Assembly: GCA_963691815.1 (NCBI GenBank)
Contig: OY829648.1
Location: 13,983,473 to 14,047,472 of the forward strand
From: Echiichthys vipera
Taxonomy: Eukaryota > Chordata > Actinopteri > Perciformes > Trachinidae
Reading direction: 5' to 3'
Length of the DNA stretch: 64,000 nucleotides
Shown here: positions 1 to 13,100 of the stretch, in pieces
Numbering within the stretch: position 1 is the stretch's first letter
Layout: each line of letters opens with the position of its first letter
Position numbers and translations under genes: made by a program
The notes under the pieces: generated by a model
Databases searched by the model: none
Told to the model about the DNA's origin: nothing
The model's input: only the letters and a program-made list of their open reading frames with translations

Positions 1-2273
1 AATTATTAGCAATTTTCACATTAAGGCTGAGACTAATGATTACTTTCATTATCAGAAGAATATCGTCGGTTGGTCCACCACTTTGGTCCAGACTGAAATG
101 TCTCAACTATTGGATGGATTTCCATTAAAAGTGTGATACAGACAGATAGACAGTCACGTTCACCGTTGGATGAAATGTAATGACTTTTCATTTAGCACCA
201 TCATCAGGTCAAAATAAATGTGTTTTATTTGCGTCTTCCTCAGCTTTGTATTTTGTGTTAAGTACTAATTGGCAAATGCAAGCATACCAAGACACTTAAC
301 CAAGGCGGAGAGCGCTGTAAACATTATACCTGCTAAACATAGACATGTTAGCATTTAGCTCAAAGCCCAGCATCACTGAGCTGCAGGCTTTAGACTCGTC
401 TTCTCGTTTCTTGTGAAAGACTGGATCCTTTAATCCTGAATAATTCAAATGAAACAACCCAAGAAGGAAAATGACTTAGGTTGAACTGCTCACAACTAAT
501 ACTAAAACAAATTGTAATTAGGGGTCCGGACACTCAAGCAAATATTGCTTCCTTTTAAGTTTCCATAAGACAAAATGTCGAAAAATAGTGTAAGAAAATA
601 TTAATCACAATTCCATCAAAGCAACAGCCCCAACTATATGTGAATTATAAAGGATATGAAAAAGAGAAAATCGGAAAATCATCATCATCATCATCTTTGA
701 GAAGCTGTAGACAGTGAATGTTTGAGTGAACTAGCTCCAGTATTTATTGACTGTGTTGACTCACTCACCAAATAATAAAACAAAAAAGAGCTATCTACAG
801 GGTAGTACATACAATTCCTCACATGCTACTTAAGGAGAACGTTTTGTTCCCATTTGGCGGTTCATATTTAAAGAAAATCCAGCATGATGCGAGCGTGGCA
901 TTGGTTTTCCAAAGGGGGACATTGAGCAGGATCCAACCTCTGCATTGACTGCACTCACTTGACAGTCAAACTAACGCTGAGGTGTGACAGGTGAGAACGA
1001 GCCAGAAATTGGATACACCTGTAGCTCCTGCCCACTCTAACACATGATGGCATCATGCGTCAGGAGGAGGAAGAGGCCACAGCACCTAAAATATCACCAC
1101 TCCAATACCTACTGCCAATCTAGACAGCTTGGTGGGTGCTGATAACTGACAGCATAAAGAGAAAACCAATAAAGAATGTGTTTGTACGGTGTTTGGCCAC
1201 AACATGTTCCTAAAAAAGCTTTGGCAGAGAGTGTAGAACTTTCCATGACACTTCGTCTTACAAGTGATTGGTTGATGGCAGCAGAAAATGTCACGACTTT
1301 CATATTCTTCAGGGATGAGTAGTCACATGGATGGGGGCACTGTGAACCTGACAGAGGCGACTCCCTCAGCAGAGACAATCTTCACTGCTATAGGATGACA
1401 TCGATTACCGAGAACAGCTCTGTTTTTAGGGATTTACTGCTCTCGAAACTTCTGAACAGACGTAAATCACACCACATAACACAAACAAGCCTATTATCTG
1501 CCCTTGATGTAATGTGTGTCCATGATAGGCTCGGGAAATATGATGATATACATCTTCAAAACGTTGTAAAAATGTCTGATATGGGGCCAATATATTTTTC
1601 AGTTTTTCTATCTCAATGTCAAAATTACAGCGACGGAGCTGCGTTATTGCCAGTATTTACGTTGTTTGAACAAAGCTTTACGGGAAGTCACAATATGAGA
1701 TTTTGATATCACGAATATTGTTGCGGTTTTCATGATTATTCATAAAGGAATTTATTACTCAACACTAGGGAAGAAAAAGGACAAGCATTTTTTTGTTCCT
1801 GTACTTTTAATTTGTGGAGTATTTAATTCATGCAGGAATATACAAAAATAGGCTTTACCGTGTGGTTGTTTCATTAAGACTATTTATTTATCGAAATACC
1901 AGAAAACATCTTATAGCCTGATATATATTGTTGTTGAAATATGAAATGGCCATGACCATGTCACCCAGTCCTAGTCCATAATTACCTCCGATATTTGAGG
2001 TGAGAGTACTTGTTCTGCTGTACTGCACATTTTATGTCAACATTCACAACCTTAATTTATATTTTCCAATTTCTAGTCCTTCACAGATTTGAAAGGATAA
2101 GTCTTGGTGACTAAAATGTCAAGGACAGATACCATATGACGAAGTTTAAATCCAGTCCTCCCAAACTCTTCTGCTGTCAACTGTTCAATAAATGCCATAA
2201 ATATATGATTTGAATTGCTTAAAACTGGTAAAAACTAAACAAATACTATGAGTAGTACAAACAGAATAAGTTT

Positions 2274-2935
2274 AGGGCTGTAGCAAACAATTCCTTTCAT
2301 TAATCTACTGGTTATTTCTCAATAAATTGCTTAATTGTTTGGTCCATAGAACTGTGAAACGGGCCATGTTTAAATTGCTTGTTTTGTCCAAAACCCAAAG
2401 ATATGCAGCTCACTATCTGAAGTACATACATATCAATGTGAAAGTTAAGAAATACAGTTTATAGTCCAATTTTTTGGAGTAAGAAACTGAATTTAGGACT
2501 ATTTGGCTAAAAAATGCCATAAAACAATTGTTCAATCATTCATTTTCTGCCAATCAGCTAACCACGTCAGTACAGTACTTTGCAGGACGCCCCAGTGTGG
2601 AGACAGTGACAGCAACGTCTGTGGTCTTTAATAAAACCCTGTACACAAAAAAGTATTTTCTGGATCAATCCTTGGTCTACAAATGTCAGAAAATAGTCAT
2701 TAAAATTTCACAGCGCCCAGGGCAATGCAATCACAGTGCTTGTTTTATTTATCGGAGCAACGGCCCAGAACCAAAAGATATTCTGTTTACTATCACAAGA
2801 CAAAACGAGAGCAGCAAATCCTAACATTTCAGAAGCAGGAGCTAGTCACTGTGGTAACATTTTTGCTTTAAAAAATAAATAAAAACGTTTAATCGATTCT
2901 CAAAATATGTAGTTAACAATTATTTTTCATCATAT
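2274..2935 (+). repeat. Degraded palindromic MITE (gggctgcaac family)
   Basis: The left end reads TAGGGCTGTAGCAAACAATT, followed by a block with TTGCTTGTTTTGTCC and AAACCCAAAGATAT. From about 2676 a second block has AAATGTCAGAAAATAG, AAAAGATATTCTGTTTACTATC and AGCAGCAAATCCTAACATT, ending in an ATCGATT-type terminus near 2895-2935. These blocks match a very common teleost non-autonomous DNA element whose ends read gggctgcaac-taac. The stretch 2445-2675 aligns poorly, so this may be one interrupted element or two neighbours. The frame at 2528-2824 lies inside the repeat and is not a gene. Confidence 0.65.
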
Positions 2936-5394
2936 TATTTCAGTTTCAACATAATGACTTAATTTACCACACAAGGGAATGGTAGTATTTATGGCGGGGC
3001 TGTTGAACTGGATTGGATGACATGTATTGTGTACAATCTTTGAACATTTGTTTTTGCTTTGCTGCCTTTTGGTAGAACTCCTGCGTGTAAAAGGTGAATA
3101 AAAAACAGCATATGCCGTCTACAGAACAATAAGCATATCTTTTCCTATGCCAGTTTGGACAAAAGCCGGCACGAAATAACAAGAAAACTGCGGCCCCCTG
3201 AGAGAAAGTTTGGAAATAGCTTCCTGAACGTGTCCACAAGCATCACGCGTCATTAACATGAATTCTTGAATCAGAAAACTTCCCTTCTCCACAGATTCTC
3301 CCCAGCTGTATGATATCATCCGTCTCTACTTTGAGAAACAATAGACAGTCCTGGTTGTTATATAAGGTACATCCGTGCTTTGTGTTCAGAGAGGACAAGT
3401 AACCACTCAAATGAGCTGTGCAACTGGAACCACTCCACTGTTAGGGAATCAGCAGCAGGATTTCAGGACAACTCAACGCTGAAATGTTTCATCTTTCATC
3501 AAGTTTTGTAGTGTTTGCCTCACTCTTCTCTTGAGATGTTACATAACAGAGGAGGTGCTGACTGTTGATAAGAGAGCCAGTGCTGTGTGTTAACAATTGT
3601 GGCAGGCGTGTGTCTGCGTAATGGCCTCTTTGTACACACACACACACTCATCTGGTTCAGTGGCTCTGACATGAGAGCCGTAATTAGATCCAAACAGATG
3701 CATGTGAACGCCCGACACGCATGCTTTGGATAAAGTAGTATGATGGTTATGTGCTGTCGCTTTCTCATCCTCCCACACGGTCATCATCTGTGAAGATCTG
3801 CTGAGAAAGGAGGCAATCATTGCCTTTCGCTCGGATACTATGCCCCGTCCTTCCCTTTTTTAACGGTTTTCTCAGATCTGCCAGAGCCCTCTGAACAATT
3901 AATTATTAACACATCAGCATATAATGGATCGGAGATTAATAATTTAGCCTTGCCGAATTGGACTAAAATAGACCGGAGGCTGAGAGGAGTCTGCTGCGGT
4001 GCAACAGGTTGGGGCAGAGATGAGGGACAGGGATAAGGGGTGGACCGTCAGCACATACAGTAGGAGACCGTGACTGTGAGCTGATGGCGCTAATTTAGGA
4101 ACATCAGTCACTGTTATGCATATATAATAAGGCTGGGAATACAGTAGCTGCTGCGCTGCCCGCGGGCCAACACAACACTCACTGACAACATTTGTTCAAG
4201 CATTTAAACTCAGAAGCTGGTAGTTTTACGATTAAAAACATACACTGTAACTGAGCTAATTTGGAATAACGAATCTGAAAAAAAATTAAATAATAATTAA
4301 AAAGCAGTCCAGCATTGCCTGACTTCACTTTGACTGCCATGTCCAAGTTTTAATTACATATTATTTTGAATATAATTAGCATCTCAACAGCGCTACAAGA
4401 CATAATCAAGGTGCTAAGTGGTGCTAAGAGTGATGTAAGGGCCTAAGACATTTTAATCAAGCCCACCATAAGAGCAGGGCACATTGTGAGTAATTTTCTT
4501 CACCTCGAGCTTCTAGAGAACATAATTTGTTAACTTGGTATGTCAATGGAGTGGCATATACCAGAGTGCTTGGCTGTAAGAATAGCAGGGATGGAGAGGA
4601 GTGAAAACAGACGGGGACCAATATGGGAGGACATGACTGTGACTAATAGATGGCTCAAGTGGGATCTCAAATGAGTCCGGCCTATTGGCAGATATCTCCA
4701 TTTCAAACAATGCCATGATAATTGCAGGTCATGAGACTCTGCTCTTTCAGACAAGGCCACATGCTTCGACTGTTTCGGGTTTCCAGGGAAACTGGAGGCC
4801 ACTTGCGTGCTCCGATGAACTTTGCAGCCTAGTAAAAGCAGGTCAAACACCTCTCTTGTCTCGTCAGTGAGTTACCATGGATTCTCCTCAGCAGGAAGAA
4901 CAGTGTCTCTAGCATTACTGCTGCAATTTCAAGCTCTGCCTTTAATAACACTACATGGGGGATGTCTGGCAACGTGACTCTATTGTCCTATTCTGAAAGA
5001 CACTGAGAGGAGGGGAGCCGCACAGATACAGTTACACTGAAATATACATAGACGAGGCTCGCCGGCATTTGCTTAATCCAGCTATTGACTGACAATTATC
5101 ATACACCATTATTATTATTTCTTGTCTTTCAGAATCACATTGTGCTGAAACAATAATAAAGCTGTTGTGAAGCACAAAGCTATGATTAATGATGAAAAGC
5201 AAATACTCATTAAAACCAGCCATGGATGAAATCTAAAACAAAAGGACTTTCATTGTTCTTCTATTGTACTATATTTCATTTTCACTATATTTCTCTATCA
5301 TGGCTTCCAAGACAATGTGCATGAATTTGATTATTTAAGAGCGGTAACTTTCGATTATTTATTATTATTATTATCATATTAATGAACTGTATTA

Positions 5395-5860
5395 ATCGTT
5401 TATGTCACAAAAAGTCTGAAAACAGTTTTTAAAAATGGTCATCATGATTCCCTAAAGCCGAAGGTGGAGACTTTGGATTGTTTGTTTTGTCCGACCAGTA
5501 GTCAAAAACCCAAAGATATTCAATACAATAAAGATATTGCTCCTTTTGACGGTCACATGCCAAAAAGGTTGGGTACGACAGGTTTAGCCTAGACAATGAC
5601 AGAAAATTGCACAAAAAATGCACACCTGAGGAGAAACCATTAAATAGCCAAGTATCTAATCATTTCAACAGTGCAAAGACATGCAAAGTACAATGATATT
5701 ACAGAGAACAGCAGCAAATCCTAATAACCAAAAAGCTGTAACTAGGAAAAGTTTGGCACTTCTGCTTGAAATATGATTTGCGCAAGGAATCAATAATCAA
5801 AATAGTTGTTTACTGTCAATCTGCTAATAGATTAATCAACTAATTCTGGCAGTTCTAGGT
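5395..5860 (+). repeat. Second copy of the gggctgcaac-type MITE, degraded
   Basis: It shares blocks with the 2274-2935 copy: GTTTGTTTTGTCCGACCAG, AAACCCAAAGATATTCAAT, AGCAGCAAATCCTAATAAC and, near the right end, ATCAATAATCAAAATAGTTG followed by GATTAATCAACTAAT. It is strongly diverged and partly interrupted. Confidence 0.6.
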
Positions 5861-7099
5861 TATTTAGTCAGTATCTTTACATTTATTTGCTGATATATGA
5901 TAATAGAGAAGATCGAAGAAGTTCAAAGTCCTGCAATTGTTTTCCTTGCCCACCTCAGCTCAATGCTACCAACCACGATGACACAAAGGGCGCCTCGGCA
6001 ACTTAAACAGAGTGGGTTGAATAACACAAAATCATTTCACTACTGATACGGCTAATGCAAGGAGAGAGGCAACTTCAACTCCTGATCCAAGGCCATAATT
6101 CATTTGACATGTCTGTTGAGGCTGCGCATGATAATGTGTGCTGCTACCTGCCAGAGCCTTGACTGCACAGAACAGTAAAGCTATTCATCCACACTCAAAC
6201 CTTATCCTGGAGCGAAGCTTTACAATGTAAACACAGCAAAGTGTTACAAAACATATCAGTGTTTGCAAAACATATGTTTTTACCCTTTTCAGTCACAGTC
6301 TGGATATTCAGTGGATTACACTGAAACTACGAAACAAAGAGGCTGATTAGGTGTTCAAACCAGCAGGAATGAAAGCACCCCCCCCCCTCTTTCTCTTCTT
6401 GTTTTTAAATTTTACATTTATTTAGCTATTTTAAATATCTTGTGAGACACTAAATCATGTTCATTCACTATGAATGTAAAACTCAAAACTCTTGTCGATA
6501 GATATTGTCTGAACTGACCACAATATACACACATTATCTATAATGGTGCTCTACAGTTTGTTTTATCTAATTGCAACCAGAAATGGAGCATACATAATAC
6601 AGTTTATGTAGTAGTGTCTTATGAAATTCAGCAAACATGGCCCTGAAAAGTGTAAAATTGAGATTTGGATGGTATTTGATGATATTTATCAGATTTTACA
6701 ACCATTGGTTTCACATGACAACACATATGGTTAGCCAGTCTGTGATGTTTTACCATTGACAATTATAAATAAACCTGGTTAGGAATCTTAACTGTCATCC
6801 ACATGATGGCCTAAAACGCCTTGTTTAATTCATGAACAGAGTCAAACCTAATTTTGTCTTCGAATAACATTATGCGTGATAGTTGCTAATAAACAGCATT
6901 GTTTCTATCTAACTTATAGCCTAAATAACAAAACCGGTCAGCCAACTCTGAGACTGCCAACAGTACCTATCACATTAAGCCAATAATTTAGCAATTGAAT
7001 TTCTCACATAATCACCACACTTTTATACGTTGAAGCAGTTTTGTTGTTGCTAGCTTAATAATCAAAATGCTATGTTTGAATCACGTCCTAACTGACATG

Positions 7100-7440
7100 C
7101 TTGACCGTTACTTCCGCCAACTTCGTAGTAAAATACAGCCTGTAAAGAAAGACAAGTGACCCAGCAAACGATACTAGAGCCTCATTAAGCTGATATTAGT
7201 ATTTGAACGTGAAAAAAGCAGCCCAACAGCGACAACAGTAAACATTTTAACGGCCTAATAATAACAACTCGGGTATGATGTGACCACAGGCCTCTGATAA
7301 TAGGTGACCGTTACTGTTTGTAACGGCTCGACCGTTAATTACCGTTACTGTTTGTTCACGAGACGTTCCATTCCAAAAACTGCTCGACTTGACTTTTGGT
7401 AACTGTTGTAACTGCTCGACCGTTAGTGACCGTTGCCAGA
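7100..7440. promoter_or_regulatory. Cluster of MYB-like CCGTT/AACGG motifs
   Basis: About ten copies of CCGTT, AACGG or AACTG (the core of the MYB recognition element YAACKG) fall in 340 bp. Examples are near 7106, 7250, 7308, 7322, 7332, 7342, 7400, 7410, 7420 and 7430. Some sit in short imperfect repeats such as GCTCGACCGTTA. The next 500 bp is CG-richer, with a possible donor (AAGGTAATG near 7501) and CCAAT motifs near 7838 and 7873. This could be a promoter of an unseen transcript or a decayed tandem repeat. No coding exon can be joined to it. Confidence 0.3.
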
Positions 7441-7960
7441 CGTGGGCTCACCTTTCTCTCACCTCAGCGGGACTCAGGAGCGGTCAGCCGACAACACGAC
7501 AAGGTAATGTGGACTAACGTTACGTCTCTCAGGTCTTCATCCTGGCAGCGCAGGGGGAAAAGTCACTTCACAGCATGTTTTTTGTTTGTTCACTTGTTTC
7601 GTTGGAGCTCCGCGATAGAAAAAAAACCAGCAAGAGCTCCCCTCGCAGCTTCTTGTTCTGTAACCGTGTATCAGGCACATATGTGTCAATTATTGAAAGT
7701 GTTTTCTTCTCTCTCTCGGCTGCTGTGAGATCGGTTACAAGAGTCGGTTGTAATCCGAGTCCTCCTCCTCTTCCTCGTAAAAAAAAAAGTTTCAAACTTG
7801 AGGGGGACCTGGAAATCAACAGATTGATGTTGGCTCGGACCAATGAAGGCGGAACAAGGGGAGTGGTCCAGCCCAATCAAGGCCGAAAGAAAAGGGCCAA
7901 GTACAGCCGGCACATTTCCCTGCCCCCCCATCGGGGTTTCCAGTAATTATCCTTGTCCAG
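7441..7960. other. CG-richer stretch, possible untranslated first exon or promoter
   Basis: CpG-containing sequence stands out against its AT-rich surroundings. Overlapping open frames occur on both strands, but none resembles a known protein and none has convincing splice partners. It could be a promoter for a non-coding RNA or for a gene transcribed away from cope. I see no decisive signal. Confidence 0.25.
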
Positions 7961-8148
7961 TCCCCAGACCCAAGGCTGAAAGGTTCCCAGAGGAAATGGT
8001 GTTAAGGGAACAATGGACAGGAACTAAAGGGAGCAGTTTTTCTGTCATGTACTACATTATGTACTGGCTGGTTAATTTATCCATTAAATGCACTTTTTAC
8101 ATCACAATTTTCCTACAAAATTGTACATTTCATTGTTTCTTCTTGGTT

Positions 8149-8150
8149 TG

Positions 8151-8211
<61 letters not shown>

Positions 8212-8231
8212 CCACACACGCACACATCCAC

Positions 8232-8298
<67 letters not shown>
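8149..8298. repeat. (CA)n microsatellite, about 150 bp, interrupted
   Basis: CA dinucleotides with a few interruptions (TCCACACACG, CAAACAC). Long frames of alternating Thr/His or Cys/Val on both strands come only from this repeat. Confidence 0.97.
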
Positions 8299-8299
<1 letters not shown>

Positions 8300-8815
8300 T
8301 GTCAGCGGATGTTTTTAGGATACAGGAAGTTTGTCATCTGTGTAATGGGGAAACAGGAATTCCCGAGGTCAAAATAGCCAGAATTGCATTGTTACTTTAA
8401 CGCTGATGTTATGTTATAGTGGCCCATATATCACACTGCGAGTTTTAGCCCCTACATTGCCAGAAGCTGCATCCTCAGTGTTATTAAAGCGAGTCCTACA
8501 CCCCATAAACTAAACCTTTCAATACTTATATATCTCATGCTGTAACTCTAAGTATTGTGCTGCTGCAAATCTCCTTCATAATAAAACAGACAACACCTGC
8601 AGTGGTGACATTGCGCCCTCTAGTGATAAATACTGATCAGTGAAAGAAGACCATGGATAAGGGTATGAAAATCTGCCTGCCTTCATATAAAAACAAATAC
8701 ATATACAACCTGAACAAATTGCATTGTTTTAATAAGATTACTGTTTAATGGTTAAATAGGTTAATGGTCATTTTTCCTGTAATATAACATTTTCATGGGG
8801 TGATAGTATTATGTT

Positions 8816-9125
8816 TAGGGCTGCAACAAAAAAATATTTTCATTATCGATTACAGTAATCTGCTAAATATTTTCTCTATTGATCAATATTGTTTTTCTAC
8901 AAAATATCAGAAAGATTGTGAATAAATCATCATTACAATTCTCCAGAGCCCAAGATCTATTTTTTTTGGCTGACCAACGTTAGAAATCTTAAAGAATATT
9001 CAGTTTATTAAGTCATAGAAAAAGAACATTCTTTTAAGAAGTGAATGTGATTAATCAAGTGTTTTAAAGTAATTATCTGTCGACTAACTGATTCATTGAC
9101 TCATTATTTTAGCTTTTATTAATAG
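8816..9125 (+). repeat. gggctgcaac-type MITE, near full length but diverged
   Basis: It starts TTTAGGGCTGCAACAAAAAA, continues with TTTTCATTATCGATTACAGT, a run resembling CACAATTCTCCAGAGCCCAA, then ATATTCAGTTTATTA and AGAAAAAGAA. It ends in a zone with TAATTATCTGTCGACTAACT. The order of blocks matches the other copies of this family in the window. Confidence 0.65.
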
Positions 9126-10087
9126 GCTTCCACGTTCTGTAAATAAGTTATACTGGCACTCACGCCTTTGCAAGTGATTAATCAGTCTAGGCCTACATTT
9201 TGGTCATCACAGTGGGGTCATATTAGGGTATTTTTTGCATGCATGGGAGTGTTTTAGGAGGGTTTTTGAGGAGGTTAAACTCACCATTACTCGGATAATC
9301 CAACTAACCCAGTACACTTCTAGTTCACCTTTAATTGGGCTAACACAGGCCCAAATTAATATTCACTATATCTATTTATAGTTGGTATTAAAACAAATAC
9401 ATTGATACCATAATGAACTACCTCTGTGAATATATTGGTGGCAAAACAATACAGAGTAATACTCTGACATAATATTTAAAAATGTTTTTTACTGTAAATT
9501 ATGCTCTCCTGGTTTGATTTGTTGTGTTTTAATCAATAAAAAAGACAGTGAAAAAAAAAAGTAGTTTAGTTTTTTAGATGCCTCTACTTAGGTAGAACCA
9601 AACACGACCAAGTTTTTCATCATTTTGATGTCCCCTTCATGAAATGGATGTATATAATAAAAACTATTTTATGCAGTAAAAAGCGCTGAAATTGATCCAT
9701 ATGTTGACTGAAATGTGCAGAATAAAACCACTATAATTTTTCATCTAATTCTGGGATTTAGTTCAAATTTGCACTAATAGTGTCCTGATATCTGCCCTGC
9801 TCCTCAAAACAATAAGGAAGACAAAATATGTTTTCATTATAAAACTAGAGGCTTTTAAATACAAAGTGTACTTGATGCTGCAGTACAGGCAAAATGGGTA
9901 CGTTTTTTTCATGTTAATATGTAATTAACAACAAAAAACAGAAACAACATAATATATATGGTTTATCTTTAGTTAAAACTAGCCCTAAATGTTCTCTAAC
10001 TGCATTTTTGAAGTGCCCTTGTTGTTGAACTCAACTTCCCACAATCCTCGGCGACAAGCAGGAAGATGACGTATTTTCGCTACGTGT

Positions 10088-10120
10088 CCGGAAGTTCTGG
10101 AGGCAAACATGGCGGCGCAG
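10088..10120 (+). promoter_or_regulatory. cope core promoter and start context: ETS site plus YY1/TISU-like element
   Basis: An ETS-factor site CCGGAAGT lies at 10088-10095. Fourteen bases later the start codon is embedded in CAAACATGGCGGCG. This matches the YY1 motif (AANATGGCGGC) and 11 of 12 positions of the TISU consensus (SAASATGGCGGC), an element known in housekeeping genes with very short 5' UTRs. There is no TATA box nearby. The layout suggests a short-leader housekeeping promoter; the transcription start itself is inferred. Confidence 0.6.
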
Positions 10121-13100
10121 CAGAATGATGTTGACGAGCTCTTCGATGTGAAAAATGCCTATTATATCGGCAGTTATCAACAATGTATTAACGAGGCTCA
10201 GAAGGTGAAGGTAAGAACATAACACTGCATCAGTTTAATGTTTTAAAATGTGCTGTTTTGTCCGTGTTTTACCCCTTTGCCTAACTGCAGTCAACGGCGT
10301 TTTCGAGCATCAATGCTAAACATGTTAGCGAATGTTTTCTCTATAAACTACTGCCTGTGTTTTATTGTCTTTAAAGCCTTTAACCCCGGAGAAGGAGATT
10401 GAAAGGGACATGTTTTTGTACAGAGCATACATTGCCCAGGTAAAACTTTTTTTGTCACACTGAGCTCTGTCTCTTGTCATTTACTTTATATTCATCGCTG
10501 TCACAGTCATTTGTCAGATTAAAACCCTGCTCACCCTGACCTGTTGTGGTTTGCGCTATTGCAGAGGAAGTATGCTGTTGTCCTGGATGACATCAAGGGC
10601 AACTCTCCACCAGAGCTTCAGGCTGTCAAGATGTTTGCCGAGTATCTGTCCAGTGAAAGCAAAAGGTAGTAGTTTGCATTAGGCTAACATGAGAGGTGGA
10701 AGTGGCGCATAAGGCTACGCTCTTTGTCAATATGCTGTGTTAAGGTTATTTATTTGTACCCTTAGGTAAATTTGGTTTGCAGGACATATGGAGAAGAACA
10801 AGGCATCCATCTTAACACACATCGGATAAACACAGACACAAACAATACAGAAACGGTACAAAAGAGCTGTAGCCTCAGACAAGGGTCGATATTATCTCCT
10901 ATGTAGTAACGTCTTATATATATAGGTTACTGCTGTGGGAACAAAACTGTTTTATATTGGTTTGCTCCACATTTTGGGACCTTGAACCTTCAGCCAGAGG
11001 GAAGGTGCAGATATTCACAATGTGAAGGGTATGGGAAGTCATTTATAATGGAGGTGGTTAACTGTCTGGTGTACATGGACTCCAAGTTCATCTGTTCACC
11101 AATTAGCATACCGGCTCACCTGACAATCTGGTTCAATAGGTTTTTGATTTTCAAAGACAAATTCCCAAACCTTGACACCAAAGGAAAAAAATAAAATTGA
11201 CTCAGGGGGTCATTATGGTTTTGCTAATTTGAAAAGAGAACAGTTGCCTTAAGCATTACAAGCGCTGGCGACTCTTCATGCACACAGCTTCACAGTTCAT
11301 TTTGAAGTTTAAGTAGAATCGATAATTGTACCAAGGTTTTTGTAGGTTTGACCTGTTCAAGATGGACCCTTAATGGTGGTGGAATCACAGCTGTGGGCCT
11401 GCTTTCTAAAAATCAAATTAGACTAAGGCCCGATGTATTACAGTCAGTTATGCAGCCACACTTGAATGCACATTAGAGTGCCATTCGTAACAGAGACTTT
11501 ACCACTTGAGAAATTATATTTGGTCTGGGGGTCTCAGGTTATCCAGCAGAATATAATTGTCCACACATTTCTGATGAAACCATGTCATTAATAATTTGAC
11601 ATATTACTGCTGTTGATGGCGTACTGCACGCACCTTGAAAGAATAATACAGCTATAGGTGTCTACATGTGTGAGTATGAATACTTGTGCAAGATGAGGCT
11701 GAAATTCAAATGCATACCTATGCTGCCACTCTTTGGTGACTTTCCTCAGTTTGTTTGGTTTGTCTTGATGGACTGGTTGCATCAAAAGTGCATTAGGTGT
11801 ACCGCCATATACTTAAGTATGTTCAACTAAATAATAAAATATACTTTATATTTCGCAGGGATGCTATTGTTGCTGATTTAGACAAGAAGATGGCGAAGAG
11901 CGTGGATGCTGAAAACACCACCTTCCTCCTCATGGCTGCCACCATCTACTACCATGAGATGAACACTGATGCTGCTCTCAGGACTCTGCACCAAGGAGAA
12001 AGCCTCGAGTGGTAAGAAAGGATTGTGAAAATCTGCATTCTGAAGTCATTAATCTCATAAAGGTAAAAATCAACCGCACGAAGTAGAGGGCTGTTTATCA
12101 ACTGGGCCTTTCACAACTTGTGAAGTCAATAAAAGTTTTGGCTACCCCATCTGCTCCAGAACACTCTTATTGGTCACTGGGTTTATGAGATTGCTTTAAC
12201 TTTATTGACAAAAGCCGGAACCAAACTGACCAAACTGAACAATTGTTTATTTTTCAGCATGGCCATGACCATTCAGGTGCTGCTGAGTCTGGATCGTGTT
12301 GACCTCGCAAGGTATGACAAAACACATAAACAGTGGATGATTTGCATTAATATTTTAGGTTTGATTTGTTATCTGAAGGCTCGCTGAAACCATCCAGCTG
12401 ATTCTTGGATGTGTTTAGTACAAAGATTGTATTAAAAAATGGATGTAGCCTCTTCGCCGAGGTCCGTTCTCTCAACTTGATCCAATCGTCCCCCCCCTTA
12501 GTGAGTCACAATCTTGTCAAAATTTTGACTCTGCCTCATTTTCTCTTGACCCAAAAGGGCATTGATGTGATGTTTGGAGGAGGGAGATACAGCCATCTGG
12601 CTGACGTATACCTCTGAGGAAAAGTGCGGGCCAGGGGCTAGCTGTCACTAGAGGCCACAGCCCTCATTATTCATAAACTTTAACCTCCAATAGAATAAAA
12701 AATAGCCTGGTACAAAAAAAATCACCCGACTCAATGTTGTCATGGAGATATGACCTAAACATACACACAGGTATGTTTTTTGTACCAGTGAATTTGGCCT
12801 GTTTAACATGGAGGTCACTGAGAAATTGCTCTATTATGAAACTTGCCCCTAGTGGCAACTCATCGAACTGCAATTTTTGGCACATTCCTTATTGGATCAA
12901 CCAGGAAGTTACTGTGGCAGGGGCTTGATTTAGTAATATCTATAGCAGTGTTTCTGGACTTGACTGTGTCAAAAGTACTGTGTTCCTTTAATAACTAGGA
13001 CATTTTATTCCTCTCATTGACAGGAAAGAGCTGAAGAAGATGCAGGAGCAGGATGAGGATGCTACTCTAACACAGCTGGCCACAGCCTGGGTTAATATTG

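Larger units (their letters stand above)
1..7240. other. Non-coding intergenic DNA left of cope
   Basis: This AT-rich stretch has no reading frame with splice-site context or recognisable protein similarity. The short open frames are scattered on both strands and look random. It holds relics of a palindromic teleost MITE (about 535-620, 2274-2935 and 5395-5860), a short ATC repeat near 680-700 and a poly-C run at 6379-6388. The segment around 3880-4140 is richer in AATTA-type motifs and could be regulatory, but nothing here proves it. A gene further left may use part of it as flank or intron. Confidence 0.6.

Noticed and set aside
3602..3660. A CRISPR array, operon or other prokaryotic feature anywhere in the window
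   Set aside because: Exon-intron structure, microsatellites and vertebrate proteins show a vertebrate chromosome. Direct repeats are microsatellites or transposons.
7396..7946. Overlapping frames on both strands in the CG-richer patch
   Set aside because: No similarity to known families, no consistent splice partners, and frames overlap on both strands, as CG-rich DNA often gives.
8149..8298. Long Thr/His and Cys/Val open frames over CA repeats (also at 24152, 29172 and 41531)
   Set aside because: They are low-complexity translations of microsatellites on either strand.
10982..11194. An extra cope exon in intron 3
   Set aside because: The cope frame joins exactly from 10665 to 11859, and this frame reads as repeat sequence.
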